Assembly (NCBI GenBank): GCA_021732995.1
Contig: JAKFWA010000023.1
Coordinates: 1-64,000 of the forward strand
Source: Planctomycetaceae bacterium
GTDB taxonomy: Bacteria; Planctomycetota; Planctomycetia; Planctomycetales; Planctomycetaceae
Direction of reading: 5' to 3'
DNA: 64,000 nucleotides
Positions 25,590 to 34,598 of this stretch are shown piece after piece. Under the pieces are notes generated by a model. It was not told the DNA's origin. It did not search any database and saw only the letters and a list, made by a program, of their open reading frames with translations. The translations under genes were made by a program, and so were the position numbers. Each line of letters starts with the position of its first letter. Position 1 is the stretch's first letter.

Positions 25590-27014
25590 TTATGACGTCC
25601 CAACCACAGGCGTCCGCAATCCAAGCCAGTCACGTACTCTCGGAATGCGTTTGAGGACAGCGAACTCGGCGAGCAGCACGAGGAGCAGCGACGCACCGAA
25701 GAGCGGCAGATAGATGCCGAATACGACGGTGATGGAGATCAGCCCCCATGAGACACGTGGGTTCAACACAACTTTGGGCGCGCCGAGCACTCCCACGTCA
25801 CGGCGGCGCCACCACATGATGACTCCGCTGACGCTGATCAGGACCAGGCCTGTTGCCGTCAGCAAGCCCAACAACTGATTCGGCCAGCCAAACAGTTGCC
25901 CCTCGTGAGCCGCGATGCCAATGCCCACAACGCGGTCGAAGAAGTGGCGATCCTTGAAGTCCTCCCGGCTGATAATCGCCCCGCTCTTGCCATCAACGAC
26001 CAGATTGACACGCAGCGGTCGATTGGCGGTCATGGACTTCGCAGTCCATTCATTGCTGTCGGCTTTGGCGGGTGGAGCAACAACAACCGGATGCTCCAGC
26101 TTCAACGGCAATACGGTGGCGACGACTCGATCGAAGGCCGTCATATCCTTCGGCATGAAGCCACCACCGCCCCGACGTCCGCGTCCCGAGCCTCCACCTC
26201 CGTGACCACTGTGTTCGCCGCCGCCTGCATCACGATTGCCTTTCGCGCCGTCGGATCCTTTGGCTGCCCGCTCGCTGCCGGTGGTCCAATCCTGTTGAGC
26301 CACCGCAGTGTTCGTGTAACGGCGAATCGTTTTGAAGTACTCACCCCAGAACTTGGCCCACGGCAGGCCGCTCATCAACAGGAACAGCGCGAACGCTGAA
26401 ACCCAGATGCCGACTACGCTGTGAATGTCTCGCCAGAGGATCTTTGAGCCCATGCGCAGTCGCGGATACAGCACGCCTCCGAGGCCTTTGGCCTGACGCG
26501 GCCACCAGAGATACAAACCGGTCACGATCATGATGATCGTCCAGCACGAAGCCAGTTCGACGATATTCGAACCTCGGTCGCCCATCAGCAATTCGCCGTG
26601 CAGTCGAAAGATCGTCCGCATGAACCGCTGGTTCTCCGGCACGGTGTGCAGGATCTGCAAAGTCTCAGGATGCACGTAAACGCGAATCGCTTCGCCACTC
26701 TTCGTCCGCACGATCACTCGCGCAGCCGAGGTTGGAGTCTGAGGCAGTTCGTAGCCGTTGGGCGTGGACTCAGGCAGGGCAGCCAGAGCTGCCTGGACCT
26801 GAGCGGCAACCGTTGCCGGACCATCTTTGATCTGCAGGTTGTCGTAGGCTCGATCGTTCCAGGCTTCAATCTGCGGCTTGAACAGATAAATCGAACCGGT
26901 AATCGACAACACAATCACGAAGGGAATTGTGAACAACCCAGCATAGAAGTGCCAACGCCACACGGCTCGGTAGTCAGGCCATGACTTGGCAGCAGTTGAG
27001 GGAGTTTCGAGCAT
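25590..27014 (-). CDS. PepSY-associated transmembrane protein
   Basis: A 474-residue inner-membrane protein of the PepSY_TM / PiuB-like family. It has four hydrophobic segments: the first near residues 27-47 (FTIPFVIVLSITGSIYLF), one near 160-178, one near 205-220, and a C-terminal pair. Family landmarks are WRWHFYAGLFTIPF, FRLHGELLMGDRGSNIVEL, LYLWWPR, HSVVGIW and IAAHEGQLFGWPNQ with conserved histidines. Relatives are often iron- or siderophore-linked and may reduce metals. A Gly/His/Arg-rich low-complexity insert (GGGEHSGHGGGGSGRGRRGG) lies about residues 266-286 and could bind metal, which is inference. Confidence 0.85.
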   Translation of the reverse strand: MLETPSTAAKSWPDYRAVWRWHFYAGLFTIPFVIVLSITGSIYLFKPQIEAWNDRAYDNLQIKDGPATVAAQVQAALAALPESTPNGYELPQTPTSAARVIVRTKSGEAIRVYVHPETLQILHTVPENQRFMRTIFRLHGELLMGDRGSNIVELASCWTIIMIVTGLYLWWPRQAKGLGGVLYPRLRMGSKILWRDIHSVVGIWVSAFALFLLMSGLPWAKFWGEYFKTIRRYTNTAVAQQDWTTGSERAAKGSDGAKGNRDAGGGEHSGHGGGGSGRGRRGGGGFMPKDMTAFDRVVATVLPLKLEHPVVVAPPAKADSNEWTAKSMTANRPLRVNLVVDGKSGAIISREDFKDRHFFDRVVGIGIAAHEGQLFGWPNQLLGLLTATGLVLISVSGVIMWWRRRDVGVLGAPKVVLNPRVSWGLISITVVFGIYLPLFGASLLLVLLAEFAVLKRIPRVRDWLGLRTPVVGTS

Positions 27015-27054
27015 GAGAATTATCGCTGTCGGATAAGTGTCAAAGGGAGAGCGT

Positions 27055-27093
27055 GAGAAAAGACTTCCGAAGTCTCGGAGACTTCGGAAGTCT
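27055..27093 (-). terminator. Terminator of the DUF1559 gene
   Basis: A perfect 15-bp inverted repeat (AGACTTCCGAAGTCT, loop CGG, AGACTTCGGAAGTCT) lies just downstream of the DUF1559 stop. On the minus strand it is followed by TTTTCTC. It separates this gene from the PepSY gene, so the two are unlikely to share one transcript. Confidence 0.8.
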
Positions 27094-27104
27094 TGCGGTG
27101 TCGG

Positions 27105-28211
27105 TCAGAACTCGCCGACGAGGTCATTGCCGTTGCGGCTGTGCAGATTGCGATGCAAGGTGACGTCGGTGCTCTCGCTGAGGAACCGGACGGTGCCATC
27201 ACCGAGTAGCACGTGAGCTCCGCCCACATGCCAACTGCGCGGACCGAAGAAGCCCGTGAAGTGCGTGACGACGTCCGGAATGCGGCTGTTCGGCGGGCTG
27301 TAGCCGTTAGTCAAAGTACTCATCGCTCCTGAATGAGCCCAGGAGCAACCGCGACCGCGAATAGCAGCACTCGAAGAACCGCGCCAATTCGTCATCGTCG
27401 GCCAGATAGTCGACAGGTCCGGGTTACTGATGACGCCATTCGGTCCGTTGGACCAGGGGCTGCCGCTGGACGCCAGTCCCTGCACGGTCTGCAAGGCTGA
27501 GTTCACTCCCGAAGAACCGTTCATTGTCATCTGATAGGGGAACGGCGGAAACGTCCCTGCGGGCAAAGTCGTGTCAGGCCCAACACTGCGAACGGACTCG
27601 CTCATGAAGACCGTATTCGAGGCTCCGTCAGTGATGTCCCGCACGCGGGCACTCGAGTTCTCATAGACGATGCCGTCAGTCATCCAGCGCAGGTCGTAGT
27701 TGGCGCCGGTGCCACTGCCGTAACTCACCATGTAGTTGTTGCAGCCATAGATCGCGCCGCCGGCCCCAGCTACTTGTGAAGGTGCCGGGTCGCTCGGACA
27801 AAGCATGACCGACAAAGGGGTCGCGAACGCTGCGGCGAACTGAGGATTGGGAACCAGGTTGTTGAACGGTCCCGTGAAAGCCGGTTGCGTAAAATCAAGC
27901 TGGTCCTGCAATCCAGCCTGCTCCATGTAGGGCAGAATTCTGGCCTGCGGAGAGAAGCCCTGGACGTTGGGCAGATAGTTCTGAGCGTTCGTCATCGGAA
28001 AGACTCCGCACGCACTTTCGTAGTTGGCCAGTCCGAGGCCCAACTGCTTCAGATTGTTCTTGCATTGAGACCGCCGGGCAGCCTCTCGCGCCTGCTGCAC
28101 AGCGGGCAGCAGCATGGCGACCAGTACGGCGATGATCGCGATCACGACCAGGAGTTCGATCAACGTAAACCCGGTTCGATGCCGGGCACGCAAACGGGCA
28201 GGGGAGGACAT
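27105..28211 (-). CDS. DUF1559 protein with prepilin-type N terminus
   Basis: A 368-residue planctomycete pseudopilin-like protein. The type III signal [20 protein letters not shown] is cleaved between G14 and F15 (E19 present). Then comes [20 protein letters not shown], the classic DUF1559 lead, and a large beta-rich region. The C-terminal H-x9-DG motif is [12 protein letters not shown]. These proteins are massively amplified in Planctomycetes and may form surface or pseudopilus structures, with function unproven. Start is ATG 28211, just before the basic pre-signal; an earlier start would add 27 unlikely residues. Neighbours are the PepSY protein and a Cys-rich protein. Confidence 0.92.
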   Translation of the reverse strand: MSSPARLRARHRTGFTLIELLVVIAIIAVLVAMLLPAVQQAREAARRSQCKNNLKQLGLGLANYESACGVFPMTNAQNYLPNVQGFSPQARILPYMEQAGLQDQLDFTQPAFTGPFNNLVPNPQFAAAFATPLSVMLCPSDPAPSQVAGAGGAIYGCNNYMVSYGSGTGANYDLRWMTDGIVYENSSARVRDITDGASNTVFMSESVRSVGPDTTLPAGTFPPFPYQMTMNGSSGVNSALQTVQGLASSGSPWSNGPNGVISNPDLSTIWPTMTNWRGSSSAAIRGRGCSWAHSGAMSTLTNGYSPPNSRIPDVVTHFTGFFGPRSWHVGGAHVLLGDGTVRFLSESTDVTLHRNLHSRNGNDLVGEF

Positions 28212-28488
28212 CACATATCTCCAGGCGCGCTCAATCCAGGCGCGGCAATAAGCGTGAAAGCAGTGTCGGAATCGCGGCATCGCAGGGCGCATCGCCCCGA
28301 ACGCGGGAATCCACCGGCGACGTTCAGGAAACGTCGAACAACGGTCAGGACCGCCAACTCGAACTCCGTTCGGATCGCGTCAGCGCTCATCAGCCGCGAG
28401 CCTGCGCATGCATCCAAACGCGATGTCGCGCAGCGGAAAGCCAAGAGACGGAACGATCCATCTGCGCGAGCAACCTTCGGCGGTCGCT

Positions 28489-29097
28489 TCACACTCTTGG
28501 TGGCGGAGTGGGCGGCGCAGCCTGTGCACCGTCATGCAGCGCGTCCAACATTGCCTTCCAGCTACCGGGCTCTGAGTTCAGAAACTCGATAAACGGAGCC
28601 ACTGGCAATCGCGGGTCGTGGTTGACCAACTGGTCGGAATTGGAATCGGGTCCACAGGGGCAGGACTCAATCGCGACGATACTGGCGTCGCGCGATCGCT
28701 TCACGTCTCGATCCTCGCTCGGCGCTCGAGGATGTGTCGGCTTCGAACAGCACGACCGACCGGCATTGCTGGAGGTTCGACCCGGATTGTTGGCCGGTTC
28801 TTCGCTCGACTCAGACTTCAGCCGCACGACTTTGAAATCGGGCAGAGGATCCCGCGCGGGCGTCTTGCCGCAACAGCAGCTGCCCGACAGCCTCTTCAAC
28901 GGCGAACAGCAGCACTTGCTGCCTGGGCGAATCGCACAAGCTCCAGCATCCAAATCGGTACTGCTACTGAAAAGGTTGAGTGGCACACCGATCGACGACA
29001 CCACAAACCACATCAGCACGAACCAGCGCAGGGCCAGTTGGCCTCCGCGTCGGTACCAGCCAACTGGCCGGAATGTTGATGTGAGTCGTGACAGCAT
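28489..29097 (-). CDS. Cys-rich small membrane-anchored protein of unknown function
   Basis: A 202-residue protein with no family I recognise. A basic N terminus and one hydrophobic segment (about residues 21-41, LALRWFVLMWFVVSSIGVPL) act as signal or anchor. The exported part is rich in cysteine clusters: C54, CCC at 62-64, CCC at 74-76 (RLSGSCCCGKTP), a later SCCSK and CPCG. The pattern suggests metal binding or many disulfides. It lies upstream of and on the same strand as the DUF1559 and PepSY genes. Start is ATG 29097. The opposite strand is also open, but the signal segment and clustered cysteines favour this reading. Confidence 0.6.
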   Translation of the reverse strand: MLSRLTSTFRPVGWYRRGGQLALRWFVLMWFVVSSIGVPLNLFSSSTDLDAGACAIRPGSKCCCSPLKRLSGSCCCGKTPARDPLPDFKVVRLKSESSEEPANNPGRTSSNAGRSCCSKPTHPRAPSEDRDVKRSRDASIVAIESCPCGPDSNSDQLVNHDPRLPVAPFIEFLNSEPGSWKAMLDALHDGAQAAPPTPPPRV

Positions 29098-29249
29098 GAA
29101 TGAACCCTGAAGCTCCACAGCGATGAAGACGCCGCTGAGGCTATCGGGCTCAATTCGTGTTGGGAAGTTTCAGGTCGCTCGGCCGGTACAGCTTCCCGAT
29201 TCGTAGAATTCGCTAATCGCGGGACATCCGCCGGCGCAACGGCTCTCAC

Positions 29250-30296
29250 TTACGAACAGGCGGGGCAACTCAGCGAATTCGGTCGCGGCAGATGAGGCCC
29301 CTGCGGTGGCTGCGTCAGAAAGTGCTGGCGCGCGCGGCAGTACGACCCGCCGCTGCTGGTGCGTTGGCAGCTACTGTGGTTCTCGCGCGCCCGACTGGGA
29401 TCGATGGCGGAGCACTGAGCGATGAACGTCACCGTCGTGCCCTGCTGCGGGCGCGAAGCGATCGTCAGAGTACCACCCAGCATGATCGCCACCTTGCGGC
29501 AGATGGCGAGTCCCAAGCCGCGACCGCCCAGTTGGCGCATACCGGTGATGTCGGCCCGAGAGATACGTCGCTGCAAGTCGCTCAGTGCTTCTGGTGACAT
29601 GCCCGGTCCGGTATCGCGGACTTCGAACGAGAGCTGCACCGCTCCTCCTGCACCCATCACGGTCGTCGCCAAAGTGACCTGCACCTGGCCTGCGGGAGTG
29701 AACTTGATCGCATTGTCGACCAGTTGTACCAGCACTGTCATCAGTCGCGCGGGATCAGAAGCCACATCCAGCCGCGCGGTTGAAAGCACTTCGGTCACCA
29801 GCTTGAGCCCCTTCGCCTGAGCGTAGGGACGCATCTGTTGTTCAACCCGCGCCAGCAGTTCATCCAATCGCACAGGTGCGACGTGCGGCGCAGCCGATTC
29901 CGATTGCAGGTCTGACCACTCCAACAGCTTGGTCAGCACGTTCAACAGGTTCAAACTGTTCTGACACATGCTGGCTGCGGACTCACAGGCCAGCGCGCGG
30001 TAGTCGGGTTGATCGAGGTTGTCGAAACAGTCGTTGAGCAGCTTCGAGTGATCGTTGATCACGGCCAGGGGCTCGCGAAGCTTTGTGTTGATGTTGGTCA
30101 ATGAGGCAGTCGCCGCAGCGCGTGCGGCTTCTAACCGAGCGATCATCACTTGCCGATCACTCGACGATTCAGCATCCAGAGAACGCTGTGGCTGACCACC
30201 CACGGCATTCACTGCGCTATCCACTCGAGAGGACAACTGCGGGCGGGCGGCGTCTCTCTCGGGGCAAGTCTGCATCGACAAGGCACTCAGAGTCAT
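29250..30296 (-). CDS. Histidine-kinase-like ATPase lacking the phospho-accepting histidine
   Basis: A 348-residue protein without membrane segments. A dimerisation-helix region (about residues 55-130) contains SLTNINTKLREPLAVIND, which aligns with the H-box MSHEIRTPL of HisKA. The histidine position is threonine (T71). The ATPase half is intact: N box LVQLVDNAIKFTPAG, G1 DTGPGMS, G2 GGRGLGLAICRK, and GTTVTF at the end. A 45-residue Ser/Cys/Pro-rich tail follows. Either it phosphorylates nothing by the usual route, or another residue (a His lies 12 residues after T71) is used. No receiver gene is adjacent in the usual operon way; three receiver-like genes follow within 7 kb. Confidence 0.8.
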   Translation of the reverse strand: MTLSALSMQTCPERDAARPQLSSRVDSAVNAVGGQPQRSLDAESSSDRQVMIARLEAARAAATASLTNINTKLREPLAVINDHSKLLNDCFDNLDQPDYRALACESAASMCQNSLNLLNVLTKLLEWSDLQSESAAPHVAPVRLDELLARVEQQMRPYAQAKGLKLVTEVLSTARLDVASDPARLMTVLVQLVDNAIKFTPAGQVQVTLATTVMGAGGAVQLSFEVRDTGPGMSPEALSDLQRRISRADITGMRQLGGRGLGLAICRKVAIMLGGTLTIASRPQQGTTVTFIAQCSAIDPSRARENHSSCQRTSSGGSYCRARQHFLTQPPQGPHLPRPNSLSCPACS

Positions 30297-30687
30297 TTCC
30301 AACTTTCTTCAAGCTGCGTCCCGATTCTGCGCTGCACAGATCAGCATCAGGACAACGCCAAAGATCTATCTCGTATTCGTTGCTCAGGCAGCCTCCGCCT
30401 GCTGAACAACTAGAATCTGCGGAGTTCCGCCTAACACGAGGCGATGTGATCGCAAGAACATGCTGTCGAGACTCAGCAAATCACGCTGAAATCGGGGCTG
30501 AGGAGCATCCCCCGAAGACGCTTCAAAGGCTCTCAGAGCCAGCTACACACTGGGGGTCCACTCACTGAAACGCGATTGTTAAGAAAGCAAGAACGCCGCT
30601 TGAGGCAAGGCATTCCTCAAGGGCGTTCTTTAGTTCCGCGCGCTGCGGCGAAACCTTCTCTTGTGGCGACGTGATTCAGACCGACGG
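30297..30687. other. Intergenic region with terminator
   Basis: About 390 bp between two minus-strand genes, the kinase-like ATPase and the first receiver-like regulator. Apart from the terminator hairpin at 30589-30630 nothing is recognisable. It probably holds the promoter of the ATPase gene. Confidence 0.5.
30589..30630 (-). terminator. Terminator of the first receiver-like regulator
   Basis: The stem AAGAACGCC..TTGAGG / CCTCAA.GGCGTTCTT encloses a short loop, 57 bases after the regulator stop. On the minus strand a T-rich stretch (GCTTTCTT) follows. It is nearly the same sequence as the terminator at 35651-35690. Confidence 0.8.
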
Positions 30688-31368
30688 TTAGGCCATCTTC
30701 AAGCGGCAAGTCGTTTCGGAGATCGTGCAAGCTGGAACGGCAAATTCGGGATCGAACCAGGACGCGTATTGCTTGCGAACCGCCAGAACAACCAGTTCTT
30801 CTCCGGACTCAACACCCAACTTCTTCATCAGCAAATAGCGGCGGCGTTCCAGCGTTCGCAGGGAAACCCCCAGACGCAGCGCAGCGATCTTGTTCGGCAG
30901 TCCGTCCGCCGCTGCTTCCAGAACTTCGTTCTCCTTCTTATCCAAACACGCCAGCTTCTGATGAGCATGCAGCGTGGCTTTGGCGAGTTCGCATTTCACT
31001 TCGATGTCGTCGAAGCGTTGACTCAGAATGGTTTCCAGGTCCGTTACGCGAATCGGCTTCTGGAGGACTTCACGAAAGCCGAACTTCATCACTTCCAGCA
31101 TCTCGGAAACGGGCTCATTTTCCCGCAGAAAAGTGACCGGCACATCGATCGACGAGGCACGCAGTTTGCGCATCAGGTCGGCTCCAGTGCCATCTCGCAA
31201 CTTGAGTTTGCAGATGACCCACGACTCCGCCGAAGGATCAATCGCATAGCTGGCAAGATCGCTATAAACGCGCAGACAAACTTGCAGTTGGGCGGCAACA
31301 ATAGCTGCCACGTGACGATCCTGATCGTCATCAGAGATGAGATCGATTTGGTTAAACGAACGCTTCAC
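30688..31368 (-). CDS. Receiver-like LuxR-type regulator without phospho-Asp (copy 1)
   Basis: A 226-residue cytoplasmic regulator starting at GTG with GAGGTG upstream. Residues about 7-125 follow the receiver fold: an acidic start QIDLISDDDQD, then WVICKLKLRDGTGADL, VPVTFLRENEPVSEML and VLQKPI. K54 stands where the phosphorylated aspartate should be, and the Thr/Ser of the switch is Arg. The C-terminal LuxR/GerE helix-turn-helix is LDKKENEVLEAAADGLPNKI with recognition part SLRTLERRRYLLMKKLGV. It ends in a short shared tail (RLKMA). It diverges from an ECF sigma gene and is a paralogue of the genes at 34599 and 35748. Activation must be phosphorylation-independent or by protein contact. Confidence 0.87.
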   Translation of the reverse strand: MKRSFNQIDLISDDDQDRHVAAIVAAQLQVCLRVYSDLASYAIDPSAESWVICKLKLRDGTGADLMRKLRASSIDVPVTFLRENEPVSEMLEVMKFGFREVLQKPIRVTDLETILSQRFDDIEVKCELAKATLHAHQKLACLDKKENEVLEAAADGLPNKIAALRLGVSLRTLERRRYLLMKKLGVESGEELVVLAVRKQYASWFDPEFAVPACTISETTCRLKMA

Positions 31369-31692
31369 TCAACACCTCAATGGGATACTTGGCTTCTGGT
31401 TTCCGGGCCAGATCGCAAAGTCCCATGCGTGGAATGTTGCGAACGCATCACTCCAGATCGGATTGACTGCGTACCTCTACTGACGTGATCCATTTCGTCT
31501 GAGGATGGCCGGGTTTAGAATTGGTCCTCAGTACGCGTTGGCTGGGGGTTGCATCCGCAGAGGAAATTCGAAAAAACTTGAAACCCAGGATGTCGCGGTT
31601 TTGGTACCGCGACCGACAACGCAACCGTCATAGTGCCGCTTCTCCGGAAGATTCGCGAACATCAGTGCAAGTCCAACGACAGGATTACCAAA
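31369..31692. promoter_or_regulatory. Divergent regulatory region, regulator copy 1 / ECF sigma
   Basis: 324 bp between divergent start codons. A perfect 8-bp inverted repeat with a 6-nt loop, GTCGCGGT (31592-31599) / ACCGCGAC (31606-31613), lies 80 bases before the sigma gene start and could be an operator or a leader hairpin. No other gene is visible. Promoter boxes cannot be assigned safely. Confidence 0.5.
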
Positions 31693-32268
31693 GTGGACTC
31701 TGCTGAACCCGGCGCCGTGACGCAGATTCTGCGGACTCTTTCCGCAGGTGATCCGGAGGCTGCCGGCCGGTTGATGGAGTTGGTGTATCCCGAGCTGCGG
31801 AAAGTTGCCTCCAGCTACTTTCAGCATGAACCGGCGGGGCACATGCTGGAGCCAACGGCGCTGGTCCACGAAGCCTACATCAAGCTGGTTGGCCAACAGG
31901 ATGTGCAATGGGAGGGACGTACCCATTTCTTTGCAGTGGGTGCGCTCGCCATGCGACGCATTCTGGTGGACTACGCCCGCCAGCGGCGACGAGCCAACAA
32001 GGATCTGGACCAGAAGCGGATTGAATTGAAGGACGATTTACTACTCTCACACCATAGCATCGACGACGTTCTGGCCGTCGAAGACGCGCTCTGCAAGCTC
32101 GCTGAAGTGGATCCACAACAAGCGAAGATCGCCGAGATGCGGTTCTTTGGCGGGCTTACGGTCGCCGATGTCGCTATCGCATTGAAGGTCTCCAAGAGGA
32201 CCGTCGAAGCCGAGTGGACGATGACCAAAGCCTGGCTGCGCCGTGAACTGGGAGGAATACCGGAATGA
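31693..32268 (+). CDS. ECF-type RNA polymerase sigma factor (copy 1)
   Basis: A 191-residue ECF sigma factor of the planctomycete/acidobacterial class paired with Ser-Thr kinases. The sigma-2 region reads GRLMELVYPELRKVASSYF and LVHEAYIKLVGQ, then FFAVGALAMRRILVDYARQR. The sigma-4 region reads QAKIAEMRFFGGLTVADVAI and KVSKRTVEAEWTMTKAWLRR. The start is set at GTG 31693 because AGGA precedes it and because the paralogue at 36839 begins at the equivalent place. Its stop overlaps the kinase start by 4 bases (ATGA), so the two are translationally coupled. The kinase probably sets sigma activity. Confidence 0.92.
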   Translation: MDSAEPGAVTQILRTLSAGDPEAAGRLMELVYPELRKVASSYFQHEPAGHMLEPTALVHEAYIKLVGQQDVQWEGRTHFFAVGALAMRRILVDYARQRRRANKDLDQKRIELKDDLLLSHHSIDDVLAVEDALCKLAEVDPQQAKIAEMRFFGGLTVADVAIALKVSKRTVEAEWTMTKAWLRRELGGIPE

Positions 32269-34580
32269 CCTCCGAGTTCCACCAGAAGGTCAAGCAGGTG
32301 TTCTTTGAAGCTCTGGCGATCGAGGCGAACAACAGAGATGCGTGGCTGGATGAAAAATGCGGCGGCGATCATGTCCTGCGCCAGGAGATCGCGTCACTGC
32401 TGGAGAATCACGCGGACTCACCGTTACTGACGGTGTCGCAAGTCCCGGGTCTGACCGATAGCAGCCTTTCAAGTTCCGGGCGATTCCAGACTCCGACCTT
32501 TGTGGTTCAGCGCAGTCTTTGGGAGCGAGCGAGACATCGCGGGCGCCAATGCGTCATCGTGGCACTCATCGTCTCGATCTGGCTCGTGCTCGCATCAACT
32601 CAGGCCTGGTTCGGAGCTGGAGTTAGTCAATCGCTGCGCGACATTCGCGGCAACGAATTGCAATCCACACTGGGCACACAGACTGCGAGCGTTTCAGAGT
32701 TTCTGGGGTTCGAAATTGAACGACACCAAGCCTGCCTGCGGCCGCGATTCCTGCGAGCCACCATCGAAAACCTGCTCTCAGATACGACCACAGAACTCGC
32801 CAGGAACGATATCCGGGTTCGAAACCTGATGTACTTCAAAAACCTGTTGGGCAACGATGTCCAGTTTGTGCTGCTGACGCCCAGCTATGAAGTTGCCTGG
32901 GATCACACGCCAAACGGCAATCTGGCAACATCCATCCAGCAATTGCTGGCACAAGGTAAGACCGAGTTCAGCAAACACCTGGCTGGGGTGCTGCACGGCA
33001 AGCCTTATCTCAAGGCTCCCGACAGCGCTTACATCGAAATCGACCCGAACGCCGCGACTACGCTGACGCTGTTCCTGCCACTTTACGGCACAGACGACAA
33101 TGACAGTGTTACCGCAGTTGTCGCCTTTCGAAGCACGCAGATCGCCGAGCGACTGGCGGCTGTTATTGCTCATGGCCGGATGCAGAATTCACTGGAGACT
33201 TACGCCGTCAACTCCGAAGGCTGGTTGCTGTCCGATAGCCGCTTTCTCGACCAGTTGACGCTGATCGGTCGCATTCCGCATCGGGCTCGCAACACCACGA
33301 TCATGCAACTCGCCTGCAAAGATCCAGGCGTTGACATGACGGCTGGCGAGCAGCCGACGATGTCTGAAGACCAGTGGCCACTGACATTGTCGGTCCACTC
33401 CTTAACCCGGCGCAAAAGCGGAATCAACCTTGATGGCTATCGGGACTATCGAGGGCGGAAAGTAATCGGAGCCTGGTCTTGGATTGACGAGTACAATCTC
33501 GGGCTGGTGACGGAGATGGACCACAAGGAAGCGTACGCCTCTCTGGACAAGTACAATCGTTATTATACCTTCCGACTGATCTTCAGCACGGTTGCGCTCT
33601 CCATACTCATGCTGATGCTGCTCAATTTGAATGGGCACTGGTCTTCGTCCTTGCAGGATGCGACCTTGGCGCAACCTGTCGGAGAGAACCAGATCGGAGC
33701 GTATTCGATCCTGAGGGAGATCGGCGCTGGCGGAATGGGGGTCGTTTATCTCGCTCAACATTCGCTGCTCAAGCGCAACACCGCGCTAAAACTGCTGAAA
33801 CCGGAACAGGTAAATCGGCGCACTCGAGCCCTCTTCGAACGCGAAGTTCAACTCATCAGTTCGCTCAATCATCCGAATATCGTGCAGGTATATGATTCAG
33901 GTTCGACACTGAGCGGACTGTTTTACTATGCGATGGAGTACGTGGATGGGATGACGCTCGACGAACTTGTGGAACGGAGCGGAGTCACATCCCCGGCTCG
34001 TACCGTGCACATCATGAAGCAGGTCTGCGGAGCATTGCAGGTTGCACACTCCAAGTCGCTGATTCATCGCGATATCAAGCCACACAATATCATGATCTGC
34101 CACAAAGAGGACGGCGGGGATATGGTGAAGCTGCTCGATTTCGGACTGGTCAAGCAGATGAATTCTGAGAACGCACAGACCCTGACGGGAGCCTGGGCCG
34201 GTACGCCCCGGTATATGGCGCCGGAACGATTCCATAGCCCCGGCGCCGTTGATGAGCGAACGGACATTTATTCCGTCGGCGCCGTTACCTACTGGTTGTT
34301 AGTGGGCCAACACCCTGCGGTGCTCAATGTGTCGAATTCCAGTTCGGAGATCGCCCACCCATCGAATGCGACTAAACAGCTGATACCAACTGATCTCGAC
34401 CAACTGGTCGCCGACTGCCTGTCGGTCATACCAGAGCTGCGGCCACAATCCACCGCAGAACTTCTCCGCCGTCTGGGGGAGATCCGTCTGTTTGATGAGT
34501 GGACCGTCGAATCCGCCGAACAATGGTGGTCAACCTTCCAATCAGCCACTACCGACGCCCAGCAGGTCAGCCAAACCTGA
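32265..34580 (+). CDS. Transmembrane Ser/Thr protein kinase with Cache-like sensor (copy 1)
   Basis: A 771-residue membrane kinase. Residues 1-65 form the short helical segment found at the start of sigma-linked kinases (VKQVFFEALAIEANNRDAWL, LRQEIASLLENH). The first membrane helix is about 92-112. A periplasmic sensor of about 320 residues resembles a double Cache domain (NSEGWLLSDSRFLDQL, GYRDYRGRKVIGAWSWIDEY, LGLVTEMDHKEAYASL). The second helix is about 437-460. The C-terminal Hanks kinase has the P-loop IGAGGMGVVYLA (about 486-497), K509, HRDIKPHN (D603) and DFGLVK (D625), so it looks catalytically intact. The kinase lies after the sensor, the reverse of the common PknB order. It overlaps the sigma gene by 4 bases. 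Confidence 0.92.
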   Translation: MTSEFHQKVKQVFFEALAIEANNRDAWLDEKCGGDHVLRQEIASLLENHADSPLLTVSQVPGLTDSSLSSSGRFQTPTFVVQRSLWERARHRGRQCVIVALIVSIWLVLASTQAWFGAGVSQSLRDIRGNELQSTLGTQTASVSEFLGFEIERHQACLRPRFLRATIENLLSDTTTELARNDIRVRNLMYFKNLLGNDVQFVLLTPSYEVAWDHTPNGNLATSIQQLLAQGKTEFSKHLAGVLHGKPYLKAPDSAYIEIDPNAATTLTLFLPLYGTDDNDSVTAVVAFRSTQIAERLAAVIAHGRMQNSLETYAVNSEGWLLSDSRFLDQLTLIGRIPHRARNTTIMQLACKDPGVDMTAGEQPTMSEDQWPLTLSVHSLTRRKSGINLDGYRDYRGRKVIGAWSWIDEYNLGLVTEMDHKEAYASLDKYNRYYTFRLIFSTVALSILMLMLLNLNGHWSSSLQDATLAQPVGENQIGAYSILREIGAGGMGVVYLAQHSLLKRNTALKLLKPEQVNRRTRALFEREVQLISSLNHPNIVQVYDSGSTLSGLFYYAMEYVDGMTLDELVERSGVTSPARTVHIMKQVCGALQVAHSKSLIHRDIKPHNIMICHKEDGGDMVKLLDFGLVKQMNSENAQTLTGAWAGTPRYMAPERFHSPGAVDERTDIYSVGAVTYWLLVGQHPAVLNVSNSSSEIAHPSNATKQLIPTDLDQLVADCLSVIPELRPQSTAELLRRLGEIRLFDEWTVESAEQWWSTFQSATTDAQQVSQT

Positions 34581-34598
34581 GAGGCGATGCTCCCGCAA

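Noticed and set aside
28508-29110. 200-codon open frame opposite the Cys-rich gene
   Set aside because: Lacks signal peptide and motifs; the minus frame has an N-terminal hydrophobic segment and ordered Cys clusters.
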